From Myxococcaceae bacterium JPH2 (GTDB taxonomy: Bacteria > Myxococcota > Myxococcia > Myxococcales > Myxococcaceae): 64,000 nt of DNA. Position 1 is the stretch's first letter. Every line of letters starts with the position of its first letter. Both the position numbers and the translations under genes were made by a program. The DNA lies in assembly GCA_016458225.1 (NCBI GenBank), contig JAEMGR010000007.1, positions 248,001 through 312,000 of the forward strand, given 5' to 3'. Positions 1-8,501 of this stretch are shown here, piece after piece. Below the pieces are notes generated by a model. That model was not told the origin of the DNA and did no database searches. It worked only from the letters and a program-made list of their open reading frames with translations.

Positions 1-324
1 GTCGTCCAGGGCCTCGCGCAGGGTCATGACCTCTTCCAGGAACTCCAGGGGCATGTCCTTCTGGGCGCCGGCGTCCTCCCGGTCCAGGTCCACCCCGTGC
101 AGCTTCAGCAGGTAGAAGGCGCGGCGCACCGGGTCCTTCAGCGTCTTGAAGGCCTCGTTGAGGGCGGTGGTGCGCTCGGCCGCCTCCAGGCGCTCGCGAG
201 CGCTGGCGTTCGTCTGGCGGTCCGGGTGGAGCTGGAGCGACAGCTCCCGGTACTGCTTCTCCAGCGCCGGCACGTCCACGTCATAGGCGCGGGGCAGCCC
301 GAACACGTCGAAGTGGGTCCTCAC
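1..324 (-). CDS. hscB: Fe-S co-chaperone HscB, N-terminal part (gene continues past the left edge)
   Basis: J-domain co-chaperone that brings IscU to the Hsp70 HscA during Fe-S cluster transfer. Translation from a GTG at 324 gives VRTHFDVFGLPRAYDVDV, followed by the J-domain helix II and the diagnostic HPD tripeptide in LQLHPDRQTN, then helix III with NEAFKTLKDPVRRAFYLLKL. Only the first 108 codons lie in the window; the 3' end is cut off. A GAGGACGA stretch about 10 nt upstream may serve as ribosome binding site. It follows iscS-iscU-iscA on the same strand, the usual isc order, but an intrinsic terminator lies between iscA and this gene. hscA and ferredoxin would be expected to the left of the window. 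Confidence 0.9.
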   Translation of the reverse strand, partial: MRTHFDVFGLPRAYDVDVPALEKQYRELSLQLHPDRQTNASARERLEAAERTTALNEAFKTLKDPVRRAFYLLKLHGVDLDREDAGAQKDMPLEFLEEVMTLREALDD

Positions 325-349
325 GATGGAAGTCGTCCTCGTCGGGGGA

Positions 350-384
350 AACAAAAATGGGCCCGGCATCGGGGGCCGGGCCCA
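350..384 (-). terminator. Intrinsic terminator between iscA and hscB
   Basis: A perfect 10-bp GC stem (TGGGCCCGGC, 375-384 read on the minus strand, pairing with 358-367) around a 7-nt loop is followed on the minus strand by TTTTTGTTT. This is a textbook rho-independent terminator oriented with the isc operon. It sits after the iscA stop and only about 25 nt before the hscB start, so it probably attenuates rather than fully separates the two parts. Confidence 0.8.
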
Positions 385-431
385 GCCGCCTTCTCCCCCA
401 AAGGGGAGGGGCGTGGCGGTGAAGGGGCGCG

Positions 432-821
432 TCAGACGGAGAAGCTCTCTCCGCAGCCGCACGCGGCCTTCACGTTGGGGTTGTTCAGCTTGAAGCCGGA
501 CGCCATCAGCGTCTGCTCGAACACCAGCTCGGTGCCGATGAGGTACAGGTAGCTCTTCGGATCCACGAAGACGCGCACGCCGTCCCGCTCGAAGACCTTG
601 TCGCGCTCCTTGGCCTTCTCCGCCCACTCCATGGCGTAGGCCAGGCCCGAGCAGCCGCCGCCTCGCACGGCCAGCCGCAGGCCCGCTTCAGGCGTCTGGC
701 GTTGCTCCAGCAGCTCCTTCAAGCGCTGCACGGCGCTGTCCGCCAGGGTGATGCCGCGCGGCGCCTTCACCGGCGGGGCCGGGGTGGGCGTCTGCTGAGG
801 GCTGATTGCCTGCTCGCTCAT
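432..821 (-). CDS. iscA: A-type Fe-S carrier protein IscA
   Basis: 129-residue HesB/IscA-family carrier that receives Fe-S clusters from IscU and hands them to target apoproteins in the cytoplasm. The three conserved cysteines are visible: C57 in RGGGCSGLAY, and C121 and C123 in the C-terminal CGCGESFSV. A roughly 22-residue Pro/Ala-rich N-terminal extension precedes the conserved fold, making it longer than E. coli IscA (about 107 residues). It is third in the minus-strand isc operon, 27 nt after iscU, and is followed by a terminator. ErpA is a close paralogue; position in the operon favours IscA. Confidence 0.93.
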   Translation of the reverse strand: MSEQAISPQQTPTPAPPVKAPRGITLADSAVQRLKELLEQRQTPEAGLRLAVRGGGCSGLAYAMEWAEKAKERDKVFERDGVRVFVDPKSYLYLIGTELVFEQTLMASGFKLNNPNVKAACGCGESFSV

Positions 822-848
822 GGTGTCCTCGCTTCCGGCGCTCGCGCC

Positions 849-1244
849 TTAGGGCTGCTGGCGCGTGGCGCGCTTCTTCTTGAAGTCCTCGATGGCTGCC
901 TTGATGGCGTCCTCGGCCAGCACGGAGCAGTGGATCTTCACGGGCGGCAGCGCCAGCTCGCGGGCCACGTCCTTGTTGGAGATGGTCATCGCCTGGTCCA
1001 CCGTCTTGCCCTTCACCCACTCAGTGACGAGCGAGCTGGACGCGATGGCCGACCCGCAGCCGAACGTCTTGAACCGGGCGTCCTCGATGACGCCCTCGTC
1101 GGTGATCTTCAGCTGCAGCCGCATCACGTCGCCGCAGGCCGGCGCGCCCACCAGGCCCGTGCCCACGTTCGGATCGTTCTTGTCGAGCGTGCCGACGTTG
1201 CGCGGGTTCTCGTAGTGCTCGATGACCTTGTCGCTGTAAGCCAT
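849..1244 (-). CDS. iscU: Fe-S cluster assembly scaffold IscU
   Basis: 131-residue scaffold on which IscS-derived sulfur and iron are assembled into a 2Fe-2S cluster. All key residues sit at the E. coli positions: C37 and D39 in APACGDVM, C63 in FGCGSAI, and C106. The HscA recognition motif LPPVKIHC is intact at 99-106. N-terminus MAYSDKVIEHYENPRNVG is typical. It lies about 110 bp downstream of iscS, a wider gap than usual in isc operons, in which I see no gene. Confidence 0.97.
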   Translation of the reverse strand: MAYSDKVIEHYENPRNVGTLDKNDPNVGTGLVGAPACGDVMRLQLKITDEGVIEDARFKTFGCGSAIASSSLVTEWVKGKTVDQAMTISNKDVARELALPPVKIHCSVLAEDAIKAAIEDFKKKRATRQQP

Positions 1245-1355
1245 TGCTGCTCCTTCAACTGCCGCTGGGACGGATGCGGACCGGGAGAAAACGACTCGCG
1301 GCCTGGGGGGCGGGGGCTCCCATATCCGCCCGGGCCGCCGTTGAGAAGGGGGGCG

Positions 1356-2720
1356 CTAGTGCGCCGTCCACTCGATGCTCTTGAGGTCGATGCCTTCCTT
1401 CGCCATCTCGTAAAGGGGGCTCATCTCGCGCAGCTTGCGCACCTTGTCCACCATGAGTCGGATGACGTAGTCGACCTCCTCCTCGGTGTTGAAGCGGCCG
1501 AGCCCGAACCGGATGGAGCTGTGGGCCATGTCCTCTTCCACGCCCACCGCGCGCAGCACGTAGGACGGCTCCAGCGACGCGGACGTGCACGCCGAGCCAG
1601 ACGACACCGCCACATCCTTGATGGCCATCATCAGCGCCTCGCCCTCCACGTAGGAGAACGAGATGTTGAGGTTGCCCGGCAGGCGGTGCTCCAGCGAACC
1701 GTTCACCACCGTCATGTCCAACTGCTCCATGATGCCGGTGCGCAGGCGCTCGCGCAGGCGCGTGAGGCGCTGGGCCTCGGACACAAGCTCCGTGCGAGCC
1801 AGCTCCGCCGCCGCGCCGAAGCCCACGATGGCCGCCACGTTGAGCGTGCCGCTGCGCATGCCGCGCTCATGTCCGCCGCCGTCCACCAGCGGCGCCAGGC
1901 GCACGCGGGGCTTGCGGCGCACGTACAGCGCGCCCACGCCCTTGGGGCCGTACATCTTGTGCGAGGTGATGGAGGCGAGGTCCACGCGCATGGCCTCCAC
2001 GTCGAAGGGCACCTTGCCAATGCCCTGCACCGCGTCGCAGTGGAAGAGCACGCCCTTCTCGCGGCACAGCTTGCCAATCTCGGCGATGGGCTGCAGGACG
2101 CCAATCTCGTTGTTGGCGAGCATGATGGAGACGAGCACCGTGCGCGGGGTCATCGCCGCGGCCAGCTTCTCCAGGCTCACGCGTCCGTCGGCCTCCACGT
2201 CCAGGTACGTCACGCGCGCGCCACCCGTGGGCAGCTCCGCCCACTTGCGGTAGGTGGGGTCGTTCTCGATGTCGTGGCGCGACGCCAGCTCGGCCAGCTC
2301 CTCGGGCTGCACGTCGCGGTCGGCCAGCTGCGACAGCCGCAGGAGCTTCAGCTCGTCCAGCCGCTCCTGACGCACGCGCTCCAGGCGCTTGCAGGTGTCC
2401 AGGACGGCCTTGTGCTCGGTCTTCAGGGTGATGATGTGGTCGCCCTTGGACTTGTAGAACTCGATGACGCCCTTGATGGCCAGGTTGTCCGACTCGGTGG
2501 CGCCCGAGGTGAAGACAATCTCCTTGTCCGAGGCGCCGATGAGCTCCGCCACCTGCTTGCGGGCCTTCTCCACCGCCGCCTCCGCCTTCCAGCCAAAGGC
2601 GTGGTTGCGGCTGGCCGCGTTGCCGAAGTCCTCGCGCAGGTACGGCATCATGGTTTCCAGCACCCGCGGATCCAGCGGCGTGGTGGCGTGGTTGTCCATG
2701 TAGATGGGCAGCTTCAGCAT
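1356..2720 (-). CDS. iscS: Cysteine desulfurase IscS with an internal insertion
   Basis: PLP-dependent desulfurase that takes sulfur from cysteine for Fe-S clusters and thiolation. Start ATG 2720 is preceded by GAGGAACCC; upstream in-frame sequence does not look coding. Visible features: HATTPLDP near the N-terminus, [10 protein letters not shown], the PLP lysine K255 in SHKMYGPKG, and the catalytic cysteine C378 in [15 protein letters not shown]; the C-terminus SIEWTAH matches family members. At 454 residues it is about 50 longer than E. coli IscS (C328, K206). The extra segment lies between CKRLE (about residue 114) and RVTYL (169), is charged and helix-like, and is otherwise flanked by fully conserved sequence. 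First gene of the isc operon; no iscR is seen upstream. Confidence 0.96.
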   Translation of the reverse strand: MLKLPIYMDNHATTPLDPRVLETMMPYLREDFGNAASRNHAFGWKAEAAVEKARKQVAELIGASDKEIVFTSGATESDNLAIKGVIEFYKSKGDHIITLKTEHKAVLDTCKRLERVRQERLDELKLLRLSQLADRDVQPEELAELASRHDIENDPTYRKWAELPTGGARVTYLDVEADGRVSLEKLAAAMTPRTVLVSIMLANNEIGVLQPIAEIGKLCREKGVLFHCDAVQGIGKVPFDVEAMRVDLASITSHKMYGPKGVGALYVRRKPRVRLAPLVDGGGHERGMRSGTLNVAAIVGFGAAAELARTELVSEAQRLTRLRERLRTGIMEQLDMTVVNGSLEHRLPGNLNISFSYVEGEALMMAIKDVAVSSGSACTSASLEPSYVLRAVGVEEDMAHSSIRFGLGRFNTEEEVDYVIRLMVDKVRKLREMSPLYEMAKEGIDLKSIEWTAH

Positions 2721-3065
2721 GGGTTCCTCGAGAAGAGACGTGGGAGGGGAACACCCTCCGCTCCCCGGCGACGCGGTGAATCCGCGCGCAGCGGCAGGGC
2801 CTACAACGGACCACATGAATGTGGACCGGACTGGTCAAATATAAAAGGGGGTGCCCTCGGGTCAAGCGAACATGAGGACGGCTTCACAGCGCGCGGCACG
2901 GTTGCTCGGTGCGCGCCGCCGCGCCGGGGTGGGGCGCCCGGGTGCGCCATCTTGGACCAGCGACGCGCCGGAATGGAGCGCTTGGGGGGATGCGACAGGT
3001 GGGGCTCCCGAGGGGCGGGCCCCTGGCCGGGCGCCTGCATTGGGCCGTGCGTGGAGGGAGCACGC
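2721..3065. promoter_or_regulatory. Divergent control region of isc operon and SPFH gene, with two inverted repeats
   Basis: 345 bp without a gene between divergent iscS and the SPFH gene. At 2811-2824 is CCACAT-GA-ATGTGG; immediately next, at 2824-2836, GACC-GGACT-GGTC. On the minus strand the second merges with ATATTTGACC, and TTGACC could act as a -35 element. Together they sit about 90-115 bp before iscS, a likely site for an Fe-S-responsive repressor of the Rrf2/IscR type or another regulator. The match to the E. coli IscR type 1 site is only partial. The rest is GC-rich with no recognisable signal. Confidence 0.4.
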
Positions 3066-4949
3066 ATGAGCGCCAACGTGAAGCAGCAGTCGAGGAGCAC
3101 GGGTTCCGACGGCGATGGGATGGGGCGGCCCCAGCTGGCCCGGGTGGAGGGAGGGGGACTCTCCGAGCGGCCCCGCTACACGGACGGGTGGCGCGCCGGG
3201 AAGCCCGCGGAGGATCCGGACAAGGTGAAGCGCTGGGGGCTCGTGACGGCGCGGCCCAGCGAGTTCCTCATCCACATGCGCCGCGGCCGGGTGCGCGAGG
3301 TGAGTGGCCAGGGCGCCAGCTGCTTCAAGTGGCCGGGGGACTCGGTGGCCATCGTGCCCACCAGCATCCAGCGGCTCCAGTTCACCGCGGATCAGGTGAC
3401 GAGCGAGAAGGTGGGCGTGCAGGTGACGGGCCTGGCGGTGTACCGCATCGCGGATCCGCTGGTGGCCTTCCGGATGCTCAACTTCTCCTACCCGGAGCGC
3501 GCGCAGGAGAAGCTCGCGGAGCTGCTGCGCGAGATGTTCGTGGGCGCCGCGCGACGGCTGGTGGCGAACCTCACGGTGGAGGAGTGCCTGTCGCGGCGAA
3601 AGGAGGGCATCGCCGCGGAGCTGGTGCGCGAGATTGCTCCGGTGCTGTCGGGGCACGGCCGGGTGGAGGACCGGACGGACACCGGCTGGGGCGTGCTGCT
3701 GGACACCATCGAGATCCAGGACGTGCGCGTCCTGTCCTCCACCGTCTTCGAGAACATGCAGGCGCGCTACCGCCGCGAGCAGGAGCGACAGGCGCGCGAG
3801 GCGGAGCTGGCCAAAGAGCGCTTCGTCCGGCGCGAGGAGACCGAGGCCGAGCGCCAGTGGAACCTCCAGCGGCTCGCGGCGCAGGACGAGGTGCGCCAGC
3901 GCAAGCAGGCCACGGAGGAGCAGGCCAAGCTGGAGCAACTCGCGGTGGAGGCGCGCGTCGCGGAGGCGAAGCTGGCGCAGGACCGCAAGGCGCAGCAGGA
4001 GCAGACAGAGGTCGAGCGCGAGCTGGCCATCGCGAAGCTCGCCGCGCAGGACGAGGTGCGTCAGCGCAAGCAGGCCGCCGACGAGAAGGCGAAGCTGGAG
4101 CTGCTCGCCGCCGAGGCGCGCATGGTCGAGGCCAAGGTCGCCAGCGAGCGGCACCTCGCGGTGGGCCGCGCGCAGGTGGAGATGGAGAAGCTGGAGCGCG
4201 AGCAGGAGACGGAGGCCGCGCGGGCGCGCATGGCGGTGGAGCGCGTGGAGCGCGAGAAGGCCGCGGAAGGGGCGCGCGCCAAGCTGGAGCTGGAGAAGCT
4301 GCGGCTCGCCAAGGAGGCCGAGGGAGGCAAGGCCGAGATCGAGCTGGAGAAGCTGCGGCTCGCGAAGGAGGCCGAGGGCGCCAAGTCGCAGATTGAGCTG
4401 GAGAAGCTGCGGCTCGCGCAGGAGACCGAGGCGGCCAAGGCTCAGATGGAGCTGGAGCGCCTGCAGCGCGAGCAGGAGGCCCAGAACGCCCTGGCGCTCA
4501 TGGCGCTCGAGCGCATGCGCCGCGAGCAGGAGCAGATGGCCGCTCGCCACGAGGGCCTTTTGGCCGAGTCGCTCCAGGAAGCGGAGCGCCTCAAGGCGCA
4601 GCTCCAGGTGATGCAGGCGAAGCAGGCCATCGCCGAGGCGGAGACGGCCATCACCGAGTTGGAGGTGCGCAAGACGCGCGCGCAGCACGAGCTGGAGCTG
4701 TCGCGCGCCCGGGCGCTGCGCGACATCGAGAACACGGTGAGCCCCGAGGTCATCCAGATGACGTTGGCGCGGCAGCTCCCGCAGGTGGCCGCGGCCTTCC
4801 AGCAGAAGATGGGCGAAGTGCACGTGACGGCCGTGGATGGCGCCAACCCGTTTGGGTACATCGCCGCCGCCGTGGAGGGCGTCATGGGGCTGGCACGCTC
4901 GGCGGGGCTGAAGGTGCCTGCCCCCTCGGCTGCTTCACCGGCGCAGTAG
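3066..4949 (+). CDS. SPFH/Band 7 domain protein with very long repetitive coiled coil (flotillin-like)
   Basis: 627 residues. Start ATG 3066 follows GAGGGAGCACGC; the reading frame is open much further upstream but overlaps isc genes and is non-coding in character. Residues about 58-235 resemble an SPFH/Band 7 domain (KRWGLVTARPSEFLIHMRRG through VLLDTIEIQDVRVLSSTVF). Residues 235-560 are a continuous, highly charged coiled coil rich in E, K, R, A and Q, including three near-identical 18-residue units built on ELEKLRLAKEAEG. The C-terminus (INxxS-free, weakly hydrophobic VDGANPFGYIAAAVEGVMGLA) could contact membrane. No N-terminal hydrophobic anchor is seen. Flotillin-like proteins scaffold membrane domains; the role here is unknown. 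It stands alone, divergent from iscS and 62 bp before dsbD. Confidence 0.75.
   Translation: MSANVKQQSRSTGSDGDGMGRPQLARVEGGGLSERPRYTDGWRAGKPAEDPDKVKRWGLVTARPSEFLIHMRRGRVREVSGQGASCFKWPGDSVAIVPTSIQRLQFTADQVTSEKVGVQVTGLAVYRIADPLVAFRMLNFSYPERAQEKLAELLREMFVGAARRLVANLTVEECLSRRKEGIAAELVREIAPVLSGHGRVEDRTDTGWGVLLDTIEIQDVRVLSSTVFENMQARYRREQERQAREAELAKERFVRREETEAERQWNLQRLAAQDEVRQRKQATEEQAKLEQLAVEARVAEAKLAQDRKAQQEQTEVERELAIAKLAAQDEVRQRKQAADEKAKLELLAAEARMVEAKVASERHLAVGRAQVEMEKLEREQETEAARARMAVERVEREKAAEGARAKLELEKLRLAKEAEGGKAEIELEKLRLAKEAEGAKSQIELEKLRLAQETEAAKAQMELERLQREQEAQNALALMALERMRREQEQMAARHEGLLAESLQEAERLKAQLQVMQAKQAIAEAETAITELEVRKTRAQHELELSRARALRDIENTVSPEVIQMTLARQLPQVAAAFQQKMGEVHVTAVDGANPFGYIAAAVEGVMGLARSAGLKVPAPSAASPAQ
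4287..4448 (+). repeat. Three 54-bp tandem repeats inside the SPFH gene
   Basis: The string GAGCTGGAGAAGCTGCGGCT begins at 4287, 4341 and 4395, exactly 54 bp apart, encoding 18-residue coiled-coil units. Flanking units (GAGCTGGAGCGCCTGCAGCG from about 4449) are diverged copies. The unit number could vary between strains by slippage or recombination. Confidence 0.8.
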
Positions 4950-5011
4950 CCGGGACGAGGGGCCCCGCGTATAGATACGGGCCGCGAGCGAGCCTCGGGA
5001 GCCAGGGACGC

Positions 5012-6436
5012 ATGGATACAAAGAAGCTGGGACTGGTGGCCTTTCTGGCCGGTGTGGCGGTGATGGTGGTTCCGTGGCTCTTGCCCACGGGACCGAGCAC
5101 GGGCCTGGACGCGGCGAAGTTCCTCGAGTCCGGCAGCTTCGCGGTGGGCGCCGCGGTGGTGTTCGCCGGCGGCCTGCTCACCGCGATGACGCCCTGTGTC
5201 TATCCGCTCATCCCCATCACCGTGTCGGTGTTCGGCGCGCGCAAGACGGAGGGGCGCGGTCGCGCGCTCGTCCTCACGTCGGCGTACATCGTGGGCATGG
5301 GCGTGGTGTTCAGCGCGCTGGGCATCCTGGCGGCGAAGACGGGCCAGGCCTTCGGCGCGATGCTGGGCAGCCCCTGGGTGGTGATGGGGCTGGCGGCGTT
5401 CCTGCTTTTGCTCGCGACCTCCATGTTCGGCGCGTTCGAACTGGCGCTGCCGTCGTCGCTCCAGACGAAGCTCAACTCAGTGGGTGGCGCGGGCGTGGCG
5501 GGCGCGTTCCTCATGGGCAGCGTGTCGGGCTTCCTGGCCGCGCCGTGCACGGGGCCGGTGCTCACGGGCCTGCTGGCCTTCGTGGCGAAGTCCGCCAATA
5601 CGACACTGGGCGCGGCGCTCCTCTTCGTCTACGCGCTGGGCATCGGCGTGCCGTTCTTCCTCATCGGCGTCTTCACGGTGCGCCTGCCGCGCAGCGGCGT
5701 GTGGATGGAGTGGGTGAAGAGCGTGCTGGGCATCGTGCTCGTGGCGCTGGCCTTCTCCTACGTGAAGGACGCGATGCCCTGGGCGCGCGACGCCGTGAAG
5801 GCGCTGGGCTCGCAGGTGGGCCGGATGCCGGGGACGCTGATTGCCGCGGTGCTCGCCTCCGTGGGCGTGCTCTTGGGCGCGGTGCACCGCTCGTTCAAGG
5901 AGGGCTCGCGCGAGTTCGCCTGGAAGGCGGCGGGCGTGCTGCTGGTGGTGGGCGCGCTGGTGCTTCGGGGCGGCGCGCTGGATGCGAGCCCGTCCGGGGC
6001 GCTGTGGGTCCGCATGGGCTGGACCGAGGCGCCGCGCGCGCCGATGTTCGCCTGGCACCACGTCATGCCGGAGAAGAAGGCCACGTTCTCCGTTCAGGAC
6101 TTCGAGCAGGTGCTCGCGAAGGCGAAGGCGGATGGGCGCCCGGTGCTCATCGACTTCTTCGCTGACTGGTGCGCGGCCTGTAAGGAACTGGATCGCGAGA
6201 CCTACCCCTCCACCCAGGTCATCACCGAGGCCGAGTCGGGGCGCTTCCTCACCATCAAGATCGACGCGACCCAGAGCGAGGACTCGCTCGACGCGCTGAT
6301 GGAGCGGCTGGGCGTGGAGGGGCTGCCCACCGTGGCGTTCGTGTCGGCGGATGGCACGGTGCTGGAGAAGCCCCGCGTCACCGGCTTCCTGGAGCCTACG
6401 CCGTTCGCGGCGGAGATGAAGAAGGTGCTGCGCTAG
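5012..6436 (+). CDS. dsbD: Thiol:disulfide interchange protein DsbD (short form, TM domain plus thioredoxin domain)
   Basis: 474-residue inner-membrane protein that passes electrons from cytoplasmic thioredoxin to periplasmic thiol proteins. About eight hydrophobic segments span residues 5-325, with the two membrane-domain cysteines in MTPCVYPLIPITVSVFG and AAPCTGPVLTGLL. A C-terminal thioredoxin-like domain carries the CxxC in DWCAACKELDRETYP. The N-terminal periplasmic immunoglobulin-like alpha domain of E. coli DsbD is absent; an N-terminal helix precedes the membrane core instead, so this is the shorter CcdA-thioredoxin fusion type. RBS AGGGACGC precedes ATG 5012. Likely substrates include the DsbA-fold lipoprotein class and cytochrome c maturation factors, but none is adjacent. 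Confidence 0.9.
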   Translation: MDTKKLGLVAFLAGVAVMVVPWLLPTGPSTGLDAAKFLESGSFAVGAAVVFAGGLLTAMTPCVYPLIPITVSVFGARKTEGRGRALVLTSAYIVGMGVVFSALGILAAKTGQAFGAMLGSPWVVMGLAAFLLLLATSMFGAFELALPSSLQTKLNSVGGAGVAGAFLMGSVSGFLAAPCTGPVLTGLLAFVAKSANTTLGAALLFVYALGIGVPFFLIGVFTVRLPRSGVWMEWVKSVLGIVLVALAFSYVKDAMPWARDAVKALGSQVGRMPGTLIAAVLASVGVLLGAVHRSFKEGSREFAWKAAGVLLVVGALVLRGGALDASPSGALWVRMGWTEAPRAPMFAWHHVMPEKKATFSVQDFEQVLAKAKADGRPVLIDFFADWCAACKELDRETYPSTQVITEAESGRFLTIKIDATQSEDSLDALMERLGVEGLPTVAFVSADGTVLEKPRVTGFLEPTPFAAEMKKVLR

Positions 6437-6445
6437 GCGCGCGGC

Positions 6446-7039
6446 TCAGTCCCAGTTCCCACCCAGCCGTCCGCGGCTGGTGAGGACCCGGTCGATCATC
6501 AGCTCGTGCAGGTCATAGAGCGGCCGAGCCACCTCTTCGCCTTCGAGGTGGCCGATGGCGCCGGCCATGGCCTCCAGCGTGGACATCCCGTCGGGATGCG
6601 GCGGACGGCGCAGGCGGCGCGAGTCCGGAAGCGGCGGAGGCAGCCGGAGTCCGGGCAGCCGGCGCAGCACGGGCAGGCGCTGGGCCATGCGCCGCGCCTG
6701 GCCCCAACTCCCATCCAACACGACGAGGCGCTTGGGCAGGGGCGCGCCGGGCTCGGGCGGCTGTGCGTCTGGAAAGAGCAGCCACGTGTCGGGCGCCTCC
6801 AGCTCCGAGGCATCGAAGGGCTTCCCCGGCGCGCCGTACGGCAGGATGCGGCAGCGGGGCAGGGCGAGCGCCGCCATGCGCGCGGTGTTGCTGGACTTCT
6901 CCGCCTCCTTGTTGTGGCGGACGATGAGCAGCTCCGTGCGCGTGACGACGCAGGGCAGCTCCGCGCACAGGCACAAGGCAGTGGGCAGGTAGCAACGCGG
7001 GCAGCGCCCGGCGAGGTCCTCCGGGGTCCGCGACCTCAT
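6446..7039 (-). CDS. DTW-domain tRNA-uridine aminocarboxypropyltransferase
   Basis: 197-residue member of the DTW family, which adds the 3-amino-3-carboxypropyl group from S-adenosylmethionine to uridine in tRNA (acp3U; TapT/TuaA in E. coli). Seen here: an N-terminal cysteine cluster CPRCYLPTALCLC, the RHNKEAEKSSNTARMA segment, LLFPDAQPPE, and DGSWGQARRM, where DGSW replaces the more common DGTW. The start ATG overlaps the stop of the upstream gene in an ATGA, so the two are probably translationally coupled. It converges with dsbD, leaving 9 bp between stops. Confidence 0.85.
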   Translation of the reverse strand: MRSRTPEDLAGRCPRCYLPTALCLCAELPCVVTRTELLIVRHNKEAEKSSNTARMAALALPRCRILPYGAPGKPFDASELEAPDTWLLFPDAQPPEPGAPLPKRLVVLDGSWGQARRMAQRLPVLRRLPGLRLPPPLPDSRRLRRPPHPDGMSTLEAMAGAIGHLEGEEVARPLYDLHELMIDRVLTSRGRLGGNWD

Positions 7040-7590
7040 TTCGCCTGACGGTACCGCTCGATGAGGGCGCGGGCCTCGCGCAGCTTCTCCTCGACGAAGC
7101 GATCATCCTCGTCCGGTTCGTATTCGGCGTCCGGCGCGTCCAGATGGAAGAGGGCGGACAAGCTACCCGGGGCGACCTCCAGCCACTCGGCGGTGCGCGA
7201 CAGGGCGGCCTGCCGACGTCCGGCGAAGGTCTCCGGGCCCTCCTCGGGGCCGCAGCGGCAGATGCGCGCCGAGTCCCCGGACACGTCCACGTAGAGGCCC
7301 AGCACTTCCGCGTCGACCTCGGCCGCCAGCGCGCACGTGGCCTCGCTGACATACGCGGCCAGGGCCTGCGCCGCCGAGCGCTCCGTCAACGAGCGCACCA
7401 GGTACACCTGCCACCCCGCCTCCGTCAGCGCGCCTGCTTCCGTCAGCGGCGCCAGCTCCGCGGGCGGTGCCTGGATGCGAGACAGCAGCCGGCGCACGGG
7501 CACCTCCAGCCGCTCCAGCCGGGCGCTCGACGCGGGGCAGAAGAAGACCACGCGGTACTCACGGCTGTTGGCGGCGGTTTCCATGGGCAT
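7036..7590 (-). CDS. Conserved hypothetical protein
   Basis: 184 residues, not recognised. Soluble, acidic C-terminus (PDEDDRFVEEKLREARALIERYRQAK) that is probably helical; central YVSEATCALAAEVDAEVLGLYVDVSGDSARICRCG. No signal peptide or membrane segment. ATG codons at 7590 and 7584 are both possible starts; no strong ribosome binding site is visible for either. The stop overlaps the start of the DTW-domain gene by ATGA, suggesting a two-gene operon, so a link to tRNA modification is possible but unproven. Confidence 0.7.
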   Translation of the reverse strand: MPMETAANSREYRVVFFCPASSARLERLEVPVRRLLSRIQAPPAELAPLTEAGALTEAGWQVYLVRSLTERSAAQALAAYVSEATCALAAEVDAEVLGLYVDVSGDSARICRCGPEEGPETFAGRRQAALSRTAEWLEVAPGSLSALFHLDAPDAEYEPDEDDRFVEEKLREARALIERYRQAK

Positions 7591-7637
7591 ACGGCGGTGC
7601 GGGGAGGATAGGGCAAAGGGGCGAGTTTTCCAGGGGA

Positions 7638-8501
7638 TTACGGTGCGGGGGCCGGGGCCGGCGACGTCGAGGGCTCGCGCGACCCGGCGGCAACCCACAC
7701 GCCCGCGGCCAGCACGAGGACTCCGCCCACCACGCCCACCGGCGTCAGGGCCTCTTGGAAGCACGCCCAGCCGAGCAGGGCCGCGGTGAGGGGTTCCAGG
7801 TACGTCAGCGCTCCGGCCGCGGCGGTGGGCACGCGGCGCAGTCCCGCGTTGAACAGGATGCTGCCACCCAGGCCGCACACCAGGCCTCCGGCCAGCACGC
7901 GCGCGACGTTCACATCCAGCGCCGGAGGCAGGGCGCCGCGCCCGAAGACGCAGAGCAGCGCCACCATGGACAGTGGCGCGTGCAGCGAGGTGATGGCCAG
8001 GGGAGACCACGCGCGCGTGGCCTCCTTGCTGCCCAGGATGATGACTCCGTAGAAGAGCGCGCTGCCCGCGCCCAGGGCCGCCGTCATCGCGGAGAAGCCG
8101 CCCCCGGGACGCACCATGAGCATCCCAAGTCCCAGCAGCGTCACGGGCCCCGCCACCAGCGCGCGGACCGAGCGGGGCTCGCGCAGCACCCACGGGGCCG
8201 CGAGCGCCACGAGCAGCGGCGCCAGATAGTGCGACAGCACCGCCACCGCCACGGGCCCGCGCTGGACCGCGGCGAAGAAGAGGGCCGTGTTGCCCGCGTC
8301 CGCCAGTCCCACCGCCGCGAGCGCCAGCGTGGCGCGTCGGTCTCGCAGGGGCTCGCGCCGCAGGAGGAAGGGGGCCGGCAGCGACATGGCCAGCAGCGCG
8401 AGGAGCGCGATCTGCTCTCCGGTGAGGCCCGTGGAACGGAGGAACAGCGACCAGCACCCCCAGAGGATGGCGCCGGACGCGACCATGGCGAAGGACCGCA
8501 C
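7638..8501 (-). CDS. EamA/DMT-family transporter
   Basis: About 287 residues with ten hydrophobic segments in two five-helix halves, the drug/metabolite transporter (EamA) layout; MVASGAILWGCWSLFLRSTGL opens the first half and LAGGLVCGLGGSILFNAGLRRVPTAAAGALTYLEPLTAALLG (two EamA-typical motifs) belongs to the second. Substrate not predictable. I chose GTG 8501, which has AGGGAG eight nt upstream; ATG 8486 is the alternative. Open frame further upstream encodes Arg/Pro-rich sequence typical of non-coding GC-rich DNA. Divergent from the membrane-protein operon starting at 8758. Confidence 0.8.
   Translation of the reverse strand: MRSFAMVASGAILWGCWSLFLRSTGLTGEQIALLALLAMSLPAPFLLRREPLRDRRATLALAAVGLADAGNTALFFAAVQRGPVAVAVLSHYLAPLLVALAAPWVLREPRSVRALVAGPVTLLGLGMLMVRPGGGFSAMTAALGAGSALFYGVIILGSKEATRAWSPLAITSLHAPLSMVALLCVFGRGALPPALDVNVARVLAGGLVCGLGGSILFNAGLRRVPTAAAGALTYLEPLTAALLGWACFQEALTPVGVVGGVLVLAAGVWVAAGSREPSTSPAPAPAP

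Noticed and set aside
702-3065. Very long in-frame extension upstream of the SPFH gene
   Set aside because: It runs antisense across iscU and iscS; the real start has a ribosome binding site at 3066 and conserved coding sequence begins there.
2862-4823. 653-residue open frame on the minus strand opposite the SPFH gene
   Set aside because: It is the mirror of a repetitive, GC-rich coiled-coil gene; the Leu/Arg/His-rich translation shows no domain and no start signal.
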